A stretch of DNA of 64,000 nt from JAPOXR01 sp965214695 (GTDB taxonomy: Bacteria > Pseudomonadota > Alphaproteobacteria > Rhodobacterales > Rhodobacteraceae), in NCBI GenBank assembly GCA_965214695.1, contig OZ243967.1, positions 2,666,001 to 2,730,000 of the forward strand, given 5' to 3'. A program made the translations under genes and the position numbers. Under the pieces are notes generated by a model that did no database searches, had not been told where the DNA came from, and saw nothing but the letters and a program-made list of their open reading frames with translations. This document shows positions 8,716-16,662 of the stretch, piece by piece (positions within the stretch are counted from its first letter, which is position 1; every line of letters starts with the position of its first letter).

Positions 8716-9531
8716 TCAGATGATAGCGCCCCTGACCTTGGCCGAGACCCACTCGCTGATCACGACCGCGGCGAGAATGACCAACAGGATCAGGCTGACC
8801 TGCGGCCATGCCAGGACGTTGAGCGAAGCCTGCAGCTGAAGCCCGATCCCGCCAGCGCCGACCAAGCCCAGCACCGTGCTTTCACGTATGTTGATGTCCC
8901 ACCGGAAGACCGCGATCCCGGCGAAGGCGGGCAATATCTGTGGAACGATTCCATAGGTCATGACCTGCCAAGGCCTGGCGCCGGTCGCCTCGATAGCCTC
9001 CACCTGGTTCTCGTCGATTTCCTCGATCGCCTCGTAGAGAAGCTTGGCGCAGAAGCCGATGGACCGGATGGCGATCGCCAGCACCCCGGCGAGCACGCCT
9101 GGACCGATGATGGCGATGAGCAGTAGCGCCCAGATCAGCGAGTTGATGGATCGGGACGATACGATGACCAGGAGAGCGATCGGTCGAACGAACAGTCTTG
9201 ATGGCGTTGTATTGCGGGCGGCCAGGAAGGCCACGGGAACGGCCAGGCAGATGGCGATGATCGTTCCCAATGTGGCAATGTTCAGGGTGTCCCAGATTGG
9301 ACCACCAAGCTGGGTCACGTATTCCCATCGGGGCGGTGTCGCCCGGGTCCAGATATCGGCGGTAATGCGCGGTGCATCCCAGACGAAGAACCAGGTCGTG
9401 GAATCGGAAATCCGCTGCCAGCAGAACAGGAAGATCGCCGTTCCGGCCAGCCACATCGCCCAGTGAAGCAGGGATTGCTTCCGGGTCCGCCGCCGCCAGA
9501 CCCTGGTGCCGTCCATTTCGCGGGACGGCAT
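8716..9531 (-). CDS. phnE: Phosphonate/phosphite-type ABC transporter permease (second PhnE)
   Basis: A 271-residue inner-membrane permease. It has about six hydrophobic segments and the PhnE-specific EAA-like region 'EIDENQVEAIEATGARPWQVMTYGIVPQ' followed by 'NIRESTVLGLVGAGGIGLQL'. Its ATG overlaps the TAA of the preceding phnE paralogue (TAATG), so the two are co-translated. It is the last gene of a phnD-phnC-phnE-phnE minus-strand operon. There is no C-P lyase, phosphonatase or phosphite dehydrogenase in the window, so the imported compound (phosphonate, phosphite or phosphate) cannot be decided. Confidence 0.93.
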   Translation of the reverse strand: MPSREMDGTRVWRRRTRKQSLLHWAMWLAGTAIFLFCWQRISDSTTWFFVWDAPRITADIWTRATPPRWEYVTQLGGPIWDTLNIATLGTIIAICLAVPVAFLAARNTTPSRLFVRPIALLVIVSSRSINSLIWALLLIAIIGPGVLAGVLAIAIRSIGFCAKLLYEAIEEIDENQVEAIEATGARPWQVMTYGIVPQILPAFAGIAVFRWDINIRESTVLGLVGAGGIGLQLQASLNVLAWPQVSLILLVILAAVVISEWVSAKVRGAII

Positions 9532-10343
9532 TACTGCACCCTCGCCCTGATGATGCCGGAGATATATTCGAGAGCCATGACAATGACGATGATCAGGATG
9601 AGGATTGCCGCCGCCGTATCGTATTCGTAGCGGTCGAAAGCGGTGTTCAGTGTTGCCCCGATCCCGCCGGCACCAACCAGTCCCAGGATGGCGCTTTCAC
9701 GGAAATTGATGTCAAGCCGGTAGATGCTCAGCCCGATCAACCGAGGCATGACCTGCGGCTGAACACCGTAATTGATCCATTGCAACCAGCTGGACCCGGA
9801 GGCCCTGATCGCCTCGGCCTGGACCCGGTCCATGCTCTCGATATCCTCCGCCAGCAATTTCGACAGGAAACCGATGGTTGCAAAGCTCAAGGTCAGGAAA
9901 CCGGCGAGCGGGCCGAAGCCGAAGATCGCAACCAACAGGATGGCGACGATGATCTCCTGGAGGGCACGGCTGATGGCGACGATGCCACGGCAGACCAGGT
10001 ATACCGGCAGCGGGGCAATGTTCCTTGCCGCGCCCAGACCGATCGGGATGGATATGGCGATGCCGGCCACCGACGCGGCCACGGTCATGACGATGCTTTC
10101 CGTCATGCCGGACCAGATGTCGGATGACCTCGACACGAAATCCGGGCTGGCAAATGCCAGGACGAACAACAATCCCCTGTCCAGGCCCTCGTAGACGCGC
10201 AGCCAGTTGACCTCGATTGTGGAGACTGCCAGCACCAGGTAGACGACAAAACCGATCAGCATCGATCTGCGCAGCCAGGCCTGCTTGACAAGTGGCGGCT
10301 TCTTCCACCTCCTGCCGAGAACGCGGTCGAGATCGTCGCTCAT
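9531..10343 (-). CDS. phnE: Phosphonate/phosphite-type ABC transporter permease (first PhnE)
   Basis: A 270-residue permease paralogous to the next gene. After an N-terminal cytoplasmic stretch (RRWKKPPL) come six hydrophobic segments and the family loop 'SMDRVQAEAIRASGSSWLQWINYGVQPQ' with 'NFRESAILGLVGAGGIGATL'. The two PhnE proteins would form a heterodimeric channel with PhnC. The ATG at 10343 overlaps the 3' end of phnC by four bases (ATGA type). Confidence 0.93.
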   Translation of the reverse strand: MSDDLDRVLGRRWKKPPLVKQAWLRRSMLIGFVVYLVLAVSTIEVNWLRVYEGLDRGLLFVLAFASPDFVSRSSDIWSGMTESIVMTVAASVAGIAISIPIGLGAARNIAPLPVYLVCRGIVAISRALQEIIVAILLVAIFGFGPLAGFLTLSFATIGFLSKLLAEDIESMDRVQAEAIRASGSSWLQWINYGVQPQVMPRLIGLSIYRLDINFRESAILGLVGAGGIGATLNTAFDRYEYDTAAAILILIIVIVMALEYISGIIRARVQ

Positions 10344-11131
10344 TCCAGAGCGCCCTCCTCGTCCTCGTCGACCCGCCGGATCGTCCGCTCCCAGTCTTCC
10401 TCGCCATAGATCGTTGTCAGCACGTCCGGGGTCAGCGAGCCCGGCGGGCCATCGAACTCGATGATGCCATGTCGAAGGCCAACGACACGCTGGACGAACA
10501 TCTGGGCAAGCGCCACGTCATGGATGTTGATGATCGCCGCCAGCCGGCGCTCCTCGCACAATTCGCAGATCAGGCGCATGATCTGGCGCGATGTCTTGGG
10601 ATCGAGTGATGCCGTGGGTTCGTCGACCAGCAGCAGGTCGGGATCCTGGATCAGTGCCCGGCAGATGCCGACCCGCTGGCGCTGGCCGCCCGAAAGTTCG
10701 TCGGCCCGCTTGTCGGCCATGGACAGCAGGCCGACCCGGTCAAGCAGGCGGAAGGCCGAATCCACATCCCTCTGGGGATAGCGGCGCAGGAAACTGCGCC
10801 AAAAACCGACATAGCCAAGTCGCCCGGACAGGACGTTTTCCATGACGGTCAGGCGTTCGATCAGGGCGTATTCCTGGAATATCATGCCCATGCGCCGTCG
10901 TTCGCGGCGCAAACCCCGCGACGACATTCCGGTCAGTTCGACATCCTTCAGCCAGACCTGGCCGTCGGTCGGTTCGACAAGGCGGTTGATGCACCTGATC
11001 AATGTCGACTTGCCGGCGCCCGAGGGGCCGATGAGTGCCATCACCTGACCTTCCGGAACCTCGAGATCAATCTCGGTTAGCGCCTTGTCCCCGGTCTTGT
11101 AGGTCTTGGTCAGTCTGTCCAGTCGAAGCAC
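10340..11131 (-). CDS. phnC: Phosphonate/phosphite-type ABC transporter ATP-binding protein
   Basis: A 263-residue ABC ATPase. Walker A is 'GPSGAGKSTLIRC', the signature is 'LSGGQRQRVGICRAL', Walker B is 'LLLVDEPTASLD', and the PhnC-type 'GMIFQEYALIERLTV' Q-loop and 'NIHDVALAQMFVQRVVGL' H-loop are all present. It follows phnD by 60 bases and overlaps phnE. It energises import by the two PhnE permeases. Confidence 0.95.
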   Translation of the reverse strand: MLRLDRLTKTYKTGDKALTEIDLEVPEGQVMALIGPSGAGKSTLIRCINRLVEPTDGQVWLKDVELTGMSSRGLRRERRRMGMIFQEYALIERLTVMENVLSGRLGYVGFWRSFLRRYPQRDVDSAFRLLDRVGLLSMADKRADELSGGQRQRVGICRALIQDPDLLLVDEPTASLDPKTSRQIMRLICELCEERRLAAIINIHDVALAQMFVQRVVGLRHGIIEFDGPPGSLTPDVLTTIYGEEDWERTIRRVDEDEEGALE

Positions 11132-11191
11132 CAGCTCCCCCGCCGCAATACCGTCAATCGGGGGCGGCCCGAATCGGGCCGCCCGAGAGCG

Positions 11192-12175
11192 TTACTCGCA
11201 GGCGTAGCTGACACCATTTGCCGCATCGATCTTGCGGATGACTTCCCAGAATACCTGGTAGGTCATTTCGAGAAACTGTCCTTCATCGGATTTGGAAAAC
11301 TCTTCCTCGAGCGTGGTTCCCTCCCACTCGAAGCTGAAGAATGCGTTGCGAATCTTGTCCTGCAACTCCGGCTTCAGATTGTAGACCACGCCGAAGCCGG
11401 TGGTCGGGAAGGTTTGCGACTTGTAGATCGATATGACCTGTTCCGGCTCGACCACGTCACGGCTGATCATGCGGTGGAGGACCGAGTTGGCAATCGAGGC
11501 CGCAGGATAGTCCTTGTTGGCCACGCCGAGGATCGAGTTGTCGTGTTTGCCGGAAAACACCGGCTCGAAATCGACCTCGGCTACCATGTCGAAGTCACCC
11601 TTCAGGATCGCCGACGGCGCCTTGAAGCCCGAATTGGAGGTTGGAGAGGTGAAGGCAAGCTGCTTGCCCCGGATATCCTCGACCTTTTCGATGCCGGAGC
11701 CCGGATGGGTCAGGATTTCCATTTCATATCCGAAATTGCCGTCCTTCGAGGCCATGATCGTGAATGGCCGAAAGCCGGCGCAGTTGACGGCAAGCGGGTT
11801 CGAGCCGGTATTGAAGCCGGCAATGTGCAAGCGACCGGAGCGCATGGCCTCGATCTGGGCGGCATTGGACTGCACCGGGAAGAACACCACCTCCTTGCCG
11901 GTCTCGGCTTCGAGATGCGTCAGGAAGTCTGACCAGGCTGTCGCATAGACAGCAGGATCTTCAACCGGCGTGTAGGCAAAGATCAGCGGGTCGGGATCGA
12001 TCAGCATGCTTTCATCGGTCGGAATATCGGCAATGAGGTCGCCATCCGCATCGCAGTAGCGGTCGTCAAGATCGCCCCGCGGGCAATCCTGGGCCGATGC
12101 CTGAAAGCCGGCCATTCCAAGGGCGGCGAAGGCCGCGACCGCGGCAATGAGCTTCATGTCTGTCAATGTCATCAT
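11192..12175 (-). CDS. phnD: Phosphonate/phosphite-type ABC transporter periplasmic binding protein
   Basis: A 327-residue periplasmic binding protein. It begins with a signal peptide (MKLIAAVAAFAALGMAGF, cleavage near ASAQD) and has the PhnD features 'LIFAYTPVEDPAVYATAW', 'QSNAAQIEAMRSGRLHIAGF', 'DIRGKQLAFTSPTSNSGFKAP' and 'ISIYKSQTFPTTGFGVVYN'. Several in-frame ATGs compete (12175, 12172, 12157); GGAAGG stands close upstream of the first two, so I keep 12175. It is the first gene of the phn operon, with 525 bases upstream shared with divergent greA. A DxDGDxxAD stretch just after the signal region resembles a metal-binding loop, which is not needed for the family. Confidence 0.92.
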   Translation of the reverse strand: MMTLTDMKLIAAVAAFAALGMAGFQASAQDCPRGDLDDRYCDADGDLIADIPTDESMLIDPDPLIFAYTPVEDPAVYATAWSDFLTHLEAETGKEVVFFPVQSNAAQIEAMRSGRLHIAGFNTGSNPLAVNCAGFRPFTIMASKDGNFGYEMEILTHPGSGIEKVEDIRGKQLAFTSPTSNSGFKAPSAILKGDFDMVAEVDFEPVFSGKHDNSILGVANKDYPAASIANSVLHRMISRDVVEPEQVISIYKSQTFPTTGFGVVYNLKPELQDKIRNAFFSFEWEGTTLEEEFSKSDEGQFLEMTYQVFWEVIRKIDAANGVSYACE

Positions 12176-12453
12176 GTTTCCTTCCAGTTTTTGGGCCGCT
12201 GCGCCGGCGACGCCGTTACTCTCCGCGAGAGATGTTCAGGCCATGTCACGGCTGCAGGCAACCATTGGCCTGCAGCATCCGGGCCATGGCACGTCAGGAG
12301 GCGGACCATATGTCAGTTGGGCAGGCGTTGGAATGACGAATCGGCCCAAATGAACTCAGCCGCCCCGTAACCGGTCCGGGCGGGGGCAGACAGCAGGTCC
12401 GCCCAGGCCCGGCCATGATTCGCCGCTGACGGGCGAACCGGCGGCAATTTCTT

Positions 12454-12484
12454 CCTGACGGCGATCAAGCCGATCGCCGTCAGG
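12454..12484. repeat. Perfect 13-bp inverted repeat with 5-base loop
   Basis: CCTGACGGCGATC (12454-12466) is followed by the loop AAGCC and by its exact reverse complement at 12472-12484. There is no T-run on either strand after it, so it is not a standard intrinsic terminator. It stands about 280 bases before phnD and 217 before greA. Confidence 0.85.
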
Positions 12485-12636
12485 CAGGCACATCAAGGGG
12501 CAAGCCGATCCCGGGGCAGGGAGCCAGTATCACGGCCCGGCGGCCGAATTGGCTGTTGACAAAGATCGGAACACGGACACAATTCGTCCGGCAGCCGGGC
12601 AGATTCCGGTCCTGGGATACCGGTTGCGTTCGCCTC

Positions 12637-12666
12637 TTGACACCTTCGGGATTGCTGCAATCTACT
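12637..12666 (+). promoter_or_regulatory. Probable sigma70-type promoter of greA
   Basis: A perfect -35 TTGACA (12637-12642) is followed after 18 bases by TCTACT (12661-12666), which matches four of six -10 positions. Transcription would start near 12673, leaving a leader of about 28 bases before the greA ATG. A second TTGACA at about 12555 lacks a good -10. Confidence 0.5.
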
Positions 12667-12700
12667 CGGGTTGTTGTCCTGACCAGCCGGAATTGATTTC

Positions 12701-13171
12701 ATGGAGAGAATCTTGTTGACCGCCAACGGATACCAGCGCCTCGACGAGGAGGCGAAACGGTTGAAATCCGTTGATCGTCCGGAGGTGATCAAGGCCATTG
12801 CCGAGGCTCGCGAGCATGGCGACTTGTCCGAGAATGCCGAATATCACGCGGCGCGCGAGCAGCAGAGCCTGATCGAGGGACGAATCAAGGAACTCGACAA
12901 CATCATCGGTAGGGCCGAAATCATTGACACTTCCCGGCTCGCCGGTCCGGCAAAATTCGGCGCAACCGTTACCCTCGAGGACAATGACTCCGAGGAGACG
13001 TTGACCTACCAGATCGTTCACGAAGCGGAAGCCGACATTGCCAGGGGGCTGCTCAATCTCAGTTCGCCGCTGGCGCGGGCGCTGATCGGCAAGGATGTGG
13101 ATGATGAGGTCGAGGTCTTTGCGCCCGGCGGAGTCAGGAGCTTCACGATCCTCGAAATCCGCTACGTTTGA
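12701..13171 (+). CDS. greA: Transcription elongation factor GreA
   Basis: A 156-residue GreA that rescues backtracked RNA polymerase by stimulating transcript cleavage. The N-terminal coiled coil carries the acidic tip motif 'EAREHGDLSENAEYHAA', which holds the catalytic D and E, and the C-terminal FKBP-like domain has 'SPLARALIGKDVDDEVEV' and ends 'FTILEIRYV'. Length is standard. It is followed after 60 bases by an unrelated two-TM protein. Confidence 0.96.
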   Translation: MERILLTANGYQRLDEEAKRLKSVDRPEVIKAIAEAREHGDLSENAEYHAAREQQSLIEGRIKELDNIIGRAEIIDTSRLAGPAKFGATVTLEDNDSEETLTYQIVHEAEADIARGLLNLSSPLARALIGKDVDDEVEVFAPGGVRSFTILEIRYV

Positions 13172-13231
13172 TACCACCTGTTCGCATATCCCCGGGCACA
13201 AGGCCCACACCAACCCACGGAGTCGCCGCCT

Positions 13232-14110
13232 ATGTCCCGTAACATGATTCTGGTAACCACGGCGCTGGCCTTGACCGTGATCTGGCTCGGATTCCTCGCC
13301 TTTGTTCACTACGTGGACCGGCCAGATTCGCCAATGCTGGTCTCTCCGGATGCAGTTGTGAATGCGGTGGTGCTGGTGGTGCCAATCGTGCTCGTCTGGC
13401 TGGCGGCGGCGATCATGTCCTACACCAATGTCGAGGATGAACTCTGGCGCCTGAACAGCGAGGTTCGCAGCCTGCGGGCGGCCTTGTCACACCGGGTGAA
13501 ACTTGACGGCCAGCATGAGAGCGAAAGGAGCGAGGCCGGTGGCGCACTTCCGGGAGCGGGCGGTGGGCGAAACCCTGTCTCGGGGACGGTCAGTGCCAGG
13601 CCTGCTGCGGCTGGCATACCGAATTCGATCATCATCCGGGCCCTGAATTTTGCCGAGGATTTCGGCGATGTCGCTGGCATCGCCGCGGTTGAGACCGCGG
13701 CACAGCAGCCGGATATTGCCCGGCTTCTCGACTCGTCCATGGATGTCTTGAACGGGATCGCGAAGGCTGGCGTCCTGCTCGACGACCTCGATCCCGATCT
13801 GGCTGGACCGGAAGAGTGGAGGCATGCCAACCCCGCGAGTCCGGACACCGATATCAGCGCATTGGGCCGGATCTCCGCAGGGCGCAACCTGGCCCTGATG
13901 TATGGCTATATCGGGCGGGAGCCCGAATTCCAGCAGGTGTCGGCGGAATTTCGTGACCAGGCCCGCCGGTTCCTGGGTACATTCGTCGCCGGCGCCGATG
14001 ACAACGAGATTGCGGCGATTCTGGGCAGCCGGACGCTGCTTGCATTCCTGTTGCTGGAGAATCTCGACCTGGCCAAGCACCATTTCGACCGAAGGCCAAA
14101 GCTGGCATAG
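13232..14110 (+). CDS. Two-TM membrane protein of unknown function
   Basis: A 292-residue protein I do not recognise. Residues about 5-26 and 44-64 are strongly hydrophobic (ILVTTALALTVIWLGFLAFV and AVVNAVVLVVPIVLVWLAAA), followed by a short amphipathic helix (EDELWRLNSEVRSLRAAL) that could form a coiled coil, then a Gly/Ser/Pro-rich linker (about residues 95-130), and a helical C-terminal domain. The topology suggests an inner-membrane anchor with a cytoplasmic helical domain. It follows greA on the same strand and ends inside a patch of degenerate repeats shared with the convergent moeA end. Confidence 0.6.
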   Translation: MSRNMILVTTALALTVIWLGFLAFVHYVDRPDSPMLVSPDAVVNAVVLVVPIVLVWLAAAIMSYTNVEDELWRLNSEVRSLRAALSHRVKLDGQHESERSEAGGALPGAGGGRNPVSGTVSARPAAAGIPNSIIIRALNFAEDFGDVAGIAAVETAAQQPDIARLLDSSMDVLNGIAKAGVLLDDLDPDLAGPEEWRHANPASPDTDISALGRISAGRNLALMYGYIGREPEFQQVSAEFRDQARRFLGTFVAGADDNEIAAILGSRTLLAFLLLENLDLAKHHFDRRPKLA

Positions 14111-14270
14111 CAATCGGAGGCCGAAGCAGGCAAACGGCCCGGGGACCAGGGCCGGGAATGTGAATCAGGAACCGAAACTGGCAATCGGCCCGGGGACCTA
14201 AGCTGGCATGGCGACCAAATGCCAAAGCTGGGAATGGCGATCAGAGGCCGAAGCTGGCATAGGGAATGTA
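14095..14270. repeat. Degenerate repeats at the convergent gene ends
   Basis: About six imperfect copies of a unit resembling GCCRAAGCTGGCATAG begin near 14095, 14120, 14171, 14206, 14221 and 14247. A second phrase, CGGCCCGGGGACC, occurs at about 14134 and 14186, 52 bases apart. The first copy forms the last codons of the two-TM protein gene and the last copy forms the last codons of moeA on the other strand. The array spans the whole 130-base intergenic gap. Confidence 0.75.
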
Positions 14271-15500
14271 GCGCACCGACTCGCCCCTGCCGACCTGCTG
14301 CCGGGCATCTTCCAGTTCGACCAACCCGTCTGACCAGGCAAGGCCGGTGGTCAGACCCGAGCCTTCCGACTCGAACGCCTCGGCTTCGCCCTTCGGGTTC
14401 AACCGTGCCCTGATGAATTCCCGCCTGCCGGCCTTCTTCTGCTTGGCAAACGCAGCCGGGACCGAATACCCCCGCGGCTCGAGCCAGTCGCCGCCCGCCA
14501 GCAGCCGCAAGGCAGGAAGCACGAAGATCAGCGAGCAGACAAAGGCGGCAACCGGATTGCCGGGAAGGCCGAAGACCGGCACGCCCTTGCGGATTGCCAG
14601 GGCCAACGGCCGCCCGGGCTTGACGGCGATGCGCCATATGTTCAGGCTGGCTTCGTCGGACAGCAGGCTGGAGACATGATCCTCGTCACCGGTCGAGACA
14701 CCGCCGCTGGTGATGATGGCATCGACCTGCCCGGAGCAGGAGTCAAGGCGAAGCCTGATGTCGTCGGGATCATCGCCGGCCATTCCCAGATCGACCGGGT
14801 GGAAGCCCAACCTGCCAACCAGCGCCAGCAGCATCGGGCGATTGCAATCGGGAACGTGGTGGGGGGCCAATTCCCGGCCGACCCTTCGCAATTCCTCTCC
14901 GGTCGACAGGATGCCGACCCGCAGGGTCGAGCGCACCACCACCCGGTCTGCCCCGGCAGCTGCCAAGTGGCCGATCCTCGCCGCGTTCAGCCTTGTGCCG
15001 GCATCGAGAAGGAGGTCGCCTTCGGTAAAATCCTCGCCCGCCAGTCGGGTGTTCTGGCCAGACCGTCGCGGCTTTCGGAAACAGACATGACCATTGTCGA
15101 TCCTGGTGCTTTCCTCGAGCACGACCGTATCCACGCCCGGCGGCAGGATGGCACCGGTCAGGATCCTGACCGCATGACCCGGCTCGAGCCCGGATTCGTG
15201 TGGATGCCCCGCCGCCGCCCGGCCGGCCGCAAGTTTCAGCCGGCACTCGCCGCCTTCTCCCAGCGAATCATGGGCAAACCCATAGCCGTCAATAGCGGAA
15301 TTCGTTGCCGCCGGGTTCGATCGCCGCGCCGTGACCTTCCCGGCCAGGAACCTGCCTTCGGCGCTGCCAAGATCCACGGTCTCGACGCCGGCCACGCAAC
15401 TCAGCCCATCCCGCAGGGCCCGAAGCGCATCGTCGACCGGTGTCCAGTCGACGCCTGGCGGCAGGGCATGGCTCTCATCGGCAGCCAGCCGGCCGCTCAT
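14241..15500 (-). CDS. moeA: Molybdopterin molybdenumtransferase MoeA
   Basis: A 419-residue enzyme that inserts molybdate into adenylylated molybdopterin. The expected MoeA features are present: an N-terminal 'DALRALRDGL' helix, 'NSAIDGYGFA' (family N-S-A-x-D-G-Y), 'RILTGAILPPGVDTVV', the MogA-like 'ITSGGVSTGDEDHV' and 'VFGLPGNPVAAFVCSLIFV', and a beta-barrel C-terminus. Its ATG overlaps the mobB stop (ATGA). It is the last gene of fdhD-mobA-mobB-moeA. Confidence 0.94.
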   Translation of the reverse strand: MSGRLAADESHALPPGVDWTPVDDALRALRDGLSCVAGVETVDLGSAEGRFLAGKVTARRSNPAATNSAIDGYGFAHDSLGEGGECRLKLAAGRAAAGHPHESGLEPGHAVRILTGAILPPGVDTVVLEESTRIDNGHVCFRKPRRSGQNTRLAGEDFTEGDLLLDAGTRLNAARIGHLAAAGADRVVVRSTLRVGILSTGEELRRVGRELAPHHVPDCNRPMLLALVGRLGFHPVDLGMAGDDPDDIRLRLDSCSGQVDAIITSGGVSTGDEDHVSSLLSDEASLNIWRIAVKPGRPLALAIRKGVPVFGLPGNPVAAFVCSLIFVLPALRLLAGGDWLEPRGYSVPAAFAKQKKAGRREFIRARLNPKGEAEAFESEGSGLTTGLAWSDGLVELEDARQQVGRGESVRYIPYASFGL

Positions 15501-16012
15501 TGCCCTGCCTCCTGCCGCTCTGCCAGCCGGTAGTGATGCATGACCAGGTCGGCTATGCCGGTGATATCGTCGAGGCTGAACACCGGCAGGTTGGCCGCCG
15601 GCGCCGGCGAGTCGGACGCAATGGCAAAGACGGCCGGATCACCATCGCACAGGGCAGGACCTGCCGCCGCCTGCCGCCTGGTCTCGATCTTCGGATGCGG
15701 CTCGCCCTTGAAGCCTTCCACGATGACCAAATCGGCTGGTGACAATTGCGCGAGCAGCTGGTCAAGTCCGGGTTCGGCTCCCGGATTCTCGTGGATCAGC
15801 GCCCAGCGTTTCGAGGACGAGACCAGCACTTCGCCGGCTCCCGCCATCCGGTGCCGGTGGCTGTCGGTGCCCGGTTGGTCGGTATCGAAACCGTGATGCG
15901 CATGCTTGATGGTGGCAATCGCCAGGCCCCTTGAGGCAAGCTCCCGGATCAGCCTTTCGGTCAAGCGGGTCTTCCCGGAATTCTTCCAACCGGCGATTCC
16001 GAGAACATTCAT
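15497..16012 (-). CDS. mobB: Molybdopterin-guanine dinucleotide biosynthesis adaptor protein MobB
   Basis: A 171-residue P-loop GTP-binding protein that assists MobA in making the guanine dinucleotide form of Moco. The P-loop is 'GIAGWKNSGKTRLTERLI', followed by the MobB-specific 'IATIKHAHHGFDTDQPGTDS' and 'DLVIVEGFKGEPHPKIE'. The ATG at 16012 overlaps the end of mobA as ATGA, so a longer in-frame extension to 16201 is rejected. Confidence 0.94.
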   Translation of the reverse strand: MNVLGIAGWKNSGKTRLTERLIRELASRGLAIATIKHAHHGFDTDQPGTDSHRHRMAGAGEVLVSSSKRWALIHENPGAEPGLDQLLAQLSPADLVIVEGFKGEPHPKIETRRQAAAGPALCDGDPAVFAIASDSPAPAANLPVFSLDDITGIADLVMHHYRLAERQEAGQ

Positions 16013-16662
16013 CCGGCCGCCGCCTCCAGCATCAGCGCCGCCGCCTCCAGATCGTCCGGCCGGTTGATGTTGAAGAAGGGGTCGACAGGCACGCCTGGAA
16101 ACTCGGCAGGAACCGTCCAGTGGGTGTCGGTCCAGTCGAGTATCTTGCGCACACCGCCCCGTAGCGCTCCTTCGAGGTCTTCCATCAACCCGGTATCCCA
16201 TAGCCCGAATGTCGGATGCAGGTGCAATTTGCCGCTGTCGTCGCGGGATGCGGCCAGGACGATCGAGGCCGATTGCAACTCGGCGGCCTGTGCCAGGTTC
16301 CGGACCAGTGTGTCAGGAAAGAACGGCGTATCGCCGGCCACCGAGACGATCTGCGAGTGGCCATGGCGCCGTGCCCAACGCATGCCGGCCAGGATGCCGG
16401 CCAGGGGGCCGAGCCGCCCGTCATCATCGTCGCCGATCACCGGAAGGCCGAATGACCCAAACCTTGCAGGATCACCATTGGCATTGATGACCGCCGCTGC
16501 CACCTGCGGCGCCAGCCGGTCAACAACACGGGCCAGCAATGTCTTCCCCCCGAGTTCGAGAAAGGTCTTTTCCTGTCCGCCCATGCGGGTGGAGTTGCCG
16601 CCCGCCAGCACTACCCCCACCGGCCGCCCGCCCGCCCGATTTCGTTGCGGCCCCGAGCTCAT
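16009..16662 (-). CDS. mobA: Molybdenum cofactor guanylyltransferase MobA
   Basis: A 217-residue nucleotidyltransferase that attaches GMP to Mo-molybdopterin to give MGD, the form used by formate dehydrogenases and other DMSO-reductase family enzymes. The motif 'GVVLAGGNSTRMGGQEKTFLELGG' (shortened here), 'GPLAGILAGMRWA', 'SVAGDTPFFP' and 'FFNINRPDDL' identify the family. It overlaps both neighbours by four bases. Confidence 0.95.
   Translation of the reverse strand: MSSGPQRNRAGGRPVGVVLAGGNSTRMGGQEKTFLELGGKTLLARVVDRLAPQVAAAVINANGDPARFGSFGLPVIGDDDDGRLGPLAGILAGMRWARRHGHSQIVSVAGDTPFFPDTLVRNLAQAAELQSASIVLAASRDDSGKLHLHPTFGLWDTGLMEDLEGALRGGVRKILDWTDTHWTVPAEFPGVPVDPFFNINRPDDLEAAALMLEAAAG

Larger units (their letters stand above)
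12176..12700. other. Divergent intergenic region between phnD and greA, no gene seen
   Basis: No frame here has coding character. It must hold the phnD promoter on the minus strand and the greA promoter on the plus strand. A perfect 13-bp hairpin sits at 12454-12484 and a sigma70-like greA promoter at 12637-12666, each listed separately. I see no clear PhoB box (tandem CTGTCAT-like repeats) in front of phnD. Confidence 0.6.
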
